NCBI RefSeq assembly: GCF_902167145.1
Contig: NC_050100.1
Span: forward strand, 201,537,974 to 201,601,973
Reading direction: 5' to 3'
Length of the DNA: 64,000 nt
From: Zea mays
Taxonomy: Eukaryota; Streptophyta; Magnoliopsida; Poales; Poaceae
Part shown: in pieces, positions 59,420 to 64,000 of the stretch
Numbering within the stretch: the first letter of the stretch is position 1
How the letters are laid out: each line of letters begins with the position of its first letter
The notes under the pieces: generated by a model
What the model was told of the DNA's origin: nothing
Databases searched by the model: none
Seen by the model: only the letters and a program-made list of their open reading frames with translations
Position numbers and translations under genes: made by a program

Positions 59420-62400
59420 GTGTTTCCGAAGATGTCTGAAGCTGCTAAGAAGGCTGCTGCTGAAATGAAGCTGAGTCTTGATGAAGAGAAGAACTTAGGG
59501 TTTCTTATAGCAATGTCGAAGACCAACACAGAAAAGATCACCAGGGAAATTCTGGAAGGGCTGTCTGAAGATACTGGTGACAGTGAAAGTTATGATGTGG
59601 ACAGCGGTGGCGAAGACTCCGAAGATCGCCCCTGGCGACCAAGCCATTCAGTTTATGGTAAATCAATTATCAAAGAGAATCATCTTGTTAATATGAGAGG
59701 AAGGTATTTCCGGGATCTGTCCATTGTGAGGGCGGACGAAGGGGAAAAGACTTGTCCACACCCTGAAGAAAATGAAGTTGTGGTGTACCGAAGCTTTTTG
59801 AAAGCCGGATTGCGATTCCCCTTGAGCAGCTTCGTCGTGGAGGTGCTGAAAATCTTCGAAGTCTATCTTCATCAACTTACTCCAGAGGCTATTATAAGGC
59901 TAAATATCTTCGTGTGGGCCACGAGAAGCCAAGGTCTGAAGCCTGACGCAAGAAGCTTCTGTAATATTCATGAATTATTATATGAAACAAAGCCTTGGGG
60001 CAAAGAACAGTACCACAATAACTTTGGCTGCTACAGTTTCGTCTCTCGCTCCGGGGCAAGCTGTCCCGTACCAACCTTTCGGAAGAGATGGCCCGGGGAT
60101 TGGATGACAGAATGGTTTTATGTGAAGAATGACCTATCAGCACGAGAAGACATCAAAGGTATAATTATGCGTCCTATTTGGCAAAGCTTCGGCCTTCGGA
60201 GGCCGAAGGTGGAAATGAATGAAGCTGCCGAAGAATGCCAGAGGGCCTTCGGCGTCATCTGCTCTTTTATTGGAACAAGAGATTTAGTACAAGAACATAT
60301 TGCCTTCCGGGTGTGGCCGCTTGCGGAGAAATGGGAAATGCCTCAAGAAACCACAAAAGAGACCGACGAAGGTGGGCTTGTGAGACTGAAGTACACCTTC
60401 AAGTTTGGAGATAAATTTACTGAGCCAGATGACGACTGGCTAAAGAGTATTGAAAATTTAAGTGACGAATTACTTGGTGCTTATTCGAAGGCCGAAGATA
60501 CCGCGATGTCAGCAGCCTTCGGAGGCCGAAAAAAGAAGAGGCTGAATCGGGTATTTGATGCAATTGGGTTTGTTTACCCTGACTATTGCTACCCCATCCG
60601 AAGGCAGAAAAGAAAGAACATAACCTCTGCAAAAGAAGAAGCTGGAACTGCTCCTAGCGAGCCAGAGCCTGAAAGAAAGAAAATAAAAATCCTCACTCAC
60701 CGGCCGCGTTATATCGAACCAGCTTCGGTGCCGGAATTTACCGAAAAATCTTCTTCGGTCACCGAAGCTGAAAAGCCAATCAGACCAGTCACGCCACCTG
60801 CAGCTGCAGGGATGACCGAAACGGCGAAAAAGATAGAACTAGAAGAACCAAAGGTTTCGCTGCCAGAAACCAAAGAAATGGCCGAAGCACTATCCACAGA
60901 AAAAATTGCAGAAGTGGAAAAACCAACTGAAGAAAAAGTACCAGAAATTGTGAGTCCTGCAGCAAATGTTGAGACAACAAAAAATCAAAAAGCGCCAGCA
61001 ATGACTCCAAAAAGAAGAAGAATGGCGAATGTGCTAGATGTACTAGAAACAATTAAGACTTCAAGCACACCTCCGAAGAAGGCTGCTGTTACTTTTGAAA
61101 CAACAGCTGAAATTTCTGGTTCTGCAGCTCCAGAGCAAGAAATTGAAGCCGAAGCTGGGCCCTCAGAGTCCACAAAGGCAAAAACCTTGGAAAGTGAGGC
61201 AGAAAAAATAACAAAGCCAACTTTTGCTGAAGGAACTGGTGTTGTTACCCCCGAAGCATCCCCCAAAATTCGTGATTATATTTTTCGTCATGCTTCGGGG
61301 AAAAAATTATCAGAAAAAGAAGAACAAGAGGCCCAACACTATGCCCAAAAGTTGAAATATCCAAAGGGGGCGTTGATATTTAATGGCAGTGGAGAAGAAG
61401 ATTTCTTGTATTGCCTCCCCGACAGCAAGGAAATTTCTGTCTGTCGGGAGATAAGCAGAAGCTTCGGATTCCCAACTTTAGAAGACGGACTTTCGGTGCT
61501 GTCAAAGAACGATCTGGCTGACAGCCTAGCTTACAACAGTTTAAAGGTGCGACAAATGGAATTCTTATATTTTTGTTGAGTTCAAGATTTTTCGTTTGTT
61601 TAAAACTATTAACACAGACATATTCCTGTCTGCAGGGCCTGATACTCAGCAATGCCCTCAGAGCACAGAAAGATGCTGAGGACGAAGGATGTACTATAGC
61701 CCTGAGCAACCTTCGTTCCGAAGTAATTGAACTGAGGAACGAAGGTCTCGAAAAAGACAAAATATTGCATTCCTTAATAAATAAAATAAAAGAAGACGAA
61801 GCTATTTTCAAAGGTCAGGCCGAAGCTCAGAAGTGTGAAATTGAAAACCTTCGTAAACAATTAGCCAGAGCTAAAGAGGAATGCATACTTGAAGAAACAA
61901 GGCGAGAACTCAGCGACCAATGGGCAAATCATTTAGAAGAAACTGTTAAAGAGCTTCGGTCAGCCAAGAAGAAATGCTTCGACAAATCTATAGAGTGTGT
62001 CAAGAGAATAAAAACTAGCTTCGCCAGCGTTGGCGCATTTTCGCAAGAAGAAAACTTTATAAGAGGTAACCCCGAAGGTCCCCTGGAATGGATCAATCAT
62101 GAGGCGGAGGCCTTTGAAGAAATTTTAAATAGTCGCGGAGACATCTGCGCTTTTTCTGGTGCCAGAGGGATTGCCACTATTTTGGAGGGGAAAGGATGTG
62201 AACATGTAAAGATTTTATCGCAGTCCGAAGCCACCTTGTCCACTGAAGATATAAAAGATCCTTCAGCCGAAGCTAGCGCGGTTGGGGGAAAATTTTTCAC
62301 CGACATCTGGGACAACGGTGGTAGAGAAATGGCCCAAGAAATCATTCAGAAAAGCGAGAAAGGGATTCATGAGGCTAGAAAAGTAGTCGAGGCTGCTGAG

Positions 62401-62658
62401 AAAAACGCAGAGCCCGAAGGGCAAATAGGTACTAACGAATAGTTTTCATTGCATTATAACTTTTAATTTTATAGTTCGTTCGCGATCTGTAATAATGATG
62501 TAATAGTATCCCGTCCTCACTCAGATCCTACTAAAGCATCTTCGGGCCCTCAGCCTAAAGATGACGACGAAATTAAAAAGATGGCCGAAGCTATCATGGA
62601 TCAGGTTGTCGATCGACTGCTGAACGAAGCTGCAGAGATAGTACTTAGGGAAGACTAA
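59420..62658 (+). CDS. Antisense accessory gene, three exons, about 1017 aa (gypsy-type transposon domain and coiled coil)
   Basis: I read three exons, 59420-61546, 61636-62428 and 62525-62658, split by two GT-AG introns. All junctions keep the frame and the stop is TAA at 62656. Without splicing, exon 1 would stop within 35 bp after 61546 and the frame would change. Residues about 1-95 are acidic. About 130-305 match the plant putative gypsy-type transposon domain (core FPLSSFVVEVLKIFEVYLHQ, then ARSFCNIHELLYE and YSFVSRSG). Basic clusters near 370 (GRKKKR), 420 and 530 (PKRRR) could be nuclear localisation signals. A disordered Glu/Pro/Lys/Thr region follows. Exon 2 is mainly a coiled coil, and exon 3 an acidic amphipathic helix. 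The gene is antisense to gag and converges with it. An alternative start is the ATG at 59432. Its function is unknown to me. Confidence 0.72.
61547..61635 (+). other. Intron 1 of the antisense gene (89 bp, phase 0)
   Basis: The donor is AAAG then GTGCGA and the acceptor is a pyrimidine-rich TATTCCTGTCTGCAG. It contains an in-frame TGA at 61577 and is AT-rich, unlike the flanking exons. A branch-like TATTAAC lies upstream of the acceptor. Removing it joins two coding frames that are otherwise different. Confidence 0.75.
62429..62524 (+). other. Intron 2 of the antisense gene (96 bp, phase 1)
   Basis: The donor is AATAG then GTACTAAC and the acceptor is CCTCACTCAG. The segment is AT-rich with several stops. 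If it is retained, the protein ends 4 residues into the intron at TAG 62440-62442. If it is spliced, 44 further codons of charged helix follow to a TAA at 62656. Confidence 0.62.
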
Positions 62659-63167
62659 GTGCTATTGCAAAAAACATTTGATATATGATTTGTGTAATAT
62701 TCTGTAATCCTGTATGTAATATACTTGTTTTATGATTCAATTCTTTACGATGCATGAAACTTTAAACACGTACCATTTTTGAGTCTTCGACGAAAAAACA
62801 CCTTCCCTTCTTTTCATGCTTCGTGAAGAAGAATTTATCATTTATCACGACAATATCCATAGTGTTCTGATAAGAAATATCCAAGCTTCGTAAAAATAAT
62901 CTCCGAAGCTATACCTCGAAAATCAATATTGTTTCTCCCTATAACTTGGCATGATTTGCCCTTTTTCAAAGCATTTTCCGAAGATCGATAACATGCCCCC
63001 TTCTTGTGCCACATGCAGCATGATGTATGATGATTATGCTATGCAAAATGATGTGATGATGTTATGTTATGCAAAATGATATTTTGTGCCGAAGATACGC
63101 ACATTCCTGCAATGGGGCACAATCTTTTGTATCAATACTGACTTTTTCATTATAAGCCTCCCTTAGG
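62659..63167. other. 3' flank of the antisense gene, no gene seen
   Basis: AT-rich sequence. TGTA and TGTAATA motifs cluster at 62695-62722 (for example TGTAATATTCTGTAATCC and TATGTAATATAC), the kind of far-upstream signal used in plant polyadenylation, so a transcript end near 62720-62760 is plausible. There is also an ATGATG-rich stretch at 63020-63080. No coding frame was supported on either strand. Confidence 0.5.
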
Positions 63168-63480
63168 AGCTTCTTCGCCTTTTACTTCAGCGGAATCAGC
63201 GTTTATTTTTCGCTGTAAGTTCTGCATCCCCTTAGGAACGTCTTTGGAACTTCTTCGCCTTTTACTTAGGCGGTATAAGCTCTGCATTCCCTTAGGAACG
63301 TCTTTGGAGCTTCTTCGCCTTTTACTTAGGCGGTATCAGCGTTGACTTTTCGCTGTATGCTCTGCATTCCTTTTGGAACGACTTTGGAGCAGAAAACTTA
63401 CACTGCGCTCCCTTCGGAACGACTTTTTGTGACTTCGTCAGACTTACTCTGCGTTCCTTAGAACGACTTTTTGTTGCTTC
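63168..63480. repeat. Degenerate minisatellite in the Tat-type element
   Basis: Imperfect repeats of about 60-80 bp built from AGCTTCTTCGCCTTTTACTT, GGCGGTATCAGCG, a TTTTTCGCTGTA module and CTCTGCATTCCCTTAGGAACG. Full copies start near 63169, 63247 and 63306, followed by shorter decaying ones containing GGAACGACTTT. It lies between the ends of the two convergent genes. Confidence 0.75.
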
Positions 63481-63648
63481 GAAGGATTTTCGATAGTCCG
63501 AAGGTCCTTTTTATTATCACAAACCTGTGAAGAAAACATATTTTTCTTGTAGGAATCAACGAAACTAATTACATGAAACCTAAACAATGTCCTTTATTAG
63601 AAAAAATAAAACTGAATGAAAAAGATTGCTATTAAGGTAGGATATTTG

Positions 63649-64000
63649 TCAATAGATGTGTTTTGACTCTGGCACGGTGCTGTTGACCGTGCGAGCTTCG
63701 GACTGTTCTCTGAAGTCCCTTTGATGTGGAGCATATTGGCTCCCTTCTGGCTGCTGGCCTTGTTGCAACGGAGGTGGAGGCGGGGGCTGTTGCCAGGAAG
63801 CTGAAGGCTGGCTTGCCGAAGCAGCAGAGACTGCAGGATGGTTGCCCACATATTCTGGGATGTAGGGCGAATGATACGAAGCAGTGTGCATGACCTGCTT
63901 CGGCTGAGCCTGTTGCGCGGTAGCTTCGGCTATCTCTTTTTGCTTCTGAATGGTAACATGACACATCCTGGTAGTATGACCTTTGTTTTCACCACAGAAT
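63649..64000 (-). CDS. C-terminal end of gag, Tat-type element (partial)
   Basis: On the minus strand the frame is open from the window edge to the stop at 63649. The first residues include FCGENKGHTTRMC, the last part of a retroviral-type zinc knuckle. After it come a Gln/Ala-rich segment, a run of six prolines and a Gln/Ser-rich tail. Gag would package the element's RNA. The frame ends without joining protease or RT, and none follows downstream toward the LTR, so this copy is non-autonomous and would depend on enzymes from a related element. The first ATG inside the window (63966) is internal, because the frame continues upstream beyond 64000. Confidence 0.7.
   Translation of the reverse strand, partial: FCGENKGHTTRMCHVTIQKQKEIAEATAQQAQPKQVMHTASYHSPYIPEYVGNHPAVSAASASQPSASWQQPPPPPPLQQGQQPEGSQYAPHQRDFREQSEARTVNSTVPESKHIY

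Larger units (their letters stand above)
58439..64000 (-). mobile_element. Ty3/gypsy Tat-type element, pol-less zeon-like (partial)
   Basis: The element enters at TGTTGGGG (58439) and runs off the window. Minus orientation is shown by the gag fragment on the minus strand (63649-64000), a minus-strand TATA box in the LTR and a purine-rich GAGGGGC next to the LTR. Between gag and the 3' LTR there is no protease, RT or integrase. Instead there is a minisatellite and a large plus-strand gene. That layout resembles non-autonomous maize zeon elements related to cinful. Grande, another maize Tat element, also has an accessory gene in its 3' internal region. The family name is from recollection. The 5-bp target duplication would be TGGTC (58434-58438), but its partner is outside the window. 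Confidence 0.8.

Noticed and set aside
60789..61266. Minus-strand open frames opposite the antisense gene
   Set aside because: They lie across the repetitive Glu/Lys/Pro-rich coding part and show no zinc knuckle, protease or RT motif, so they are not the missing pol.

Overview
The window is maize (Zea) or close-relative knob heterochromatin. Almost all non-transposon DNA is a tandem satellite of about 180 bp. I recognise its sequence (a block starting GGCCACACAACCCCC, followed by CCATGAACGACCATTTTC) as the maize knob180 repeat. There is no cellular gene, tRNA, rRNA or CRISPR array. The protein-coding DNA belongs to three LTR retrotransposons inserted into the satellite.

Layout. 1-18901: about 105 knob180 units in reverse orientation. 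18902-18943: a 42-bp axis where orientation flips. 18902-19103: just over one forward unit. 19104-32755: a 13.65-kb Ty3/gypsy chromovirus (Tekay/Del-like, minus strand) with two LTRs of about 4.0 kb, PBS, PPT and a broken gag-pol. 32756-45912: forward knob180. 45913-55379: a 9.47-kb Ty1/copia Sirevirus (Opie/Ji-like, plus strand) with perfect 5-bp target duplications GTCTC, an intact-length gag and a pol with three in-frame stops. 55380-58438: forward knob180. 58439-64000: the left part of a minus-strand Ty3/gypsy Tat-type element resembling the pol-less zeon type. It carries one LTR, a large plus-strand (antisense) accessory gene that I read as three exons with its own TATA box, a minisatellite and the C-terminal end of gag.

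How the parts relate. The two satellite blocks are not independent. Rare unit variants at 5-17 kb reappear in mirror order at 35-44 kb, so the window is one large inverted duplication of knob DNA centred near 18.92 kb, with arms of at least 16 kb. Each arm later gained its own local expansions: a 9-unit block in three copies at 7.38-12.23 kb and a 3-unit block at 16.9-18.0 kb on the left, and another 3-unit block at 37.9-39.0 kb on the right. All three retrotransposons sit only in the right arm, so they probably arrived after the duplication. Their LTR pairs, where both are visible, differ by only about 1-2% by eye.

The most interesting items are the knob palindrome with its nested higher-order repeats, and the spliced antisense gene with its own promoter inside the Tat-type element. 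The many open frames across the satellite are an artefact of a 180-bp period divisible by three.
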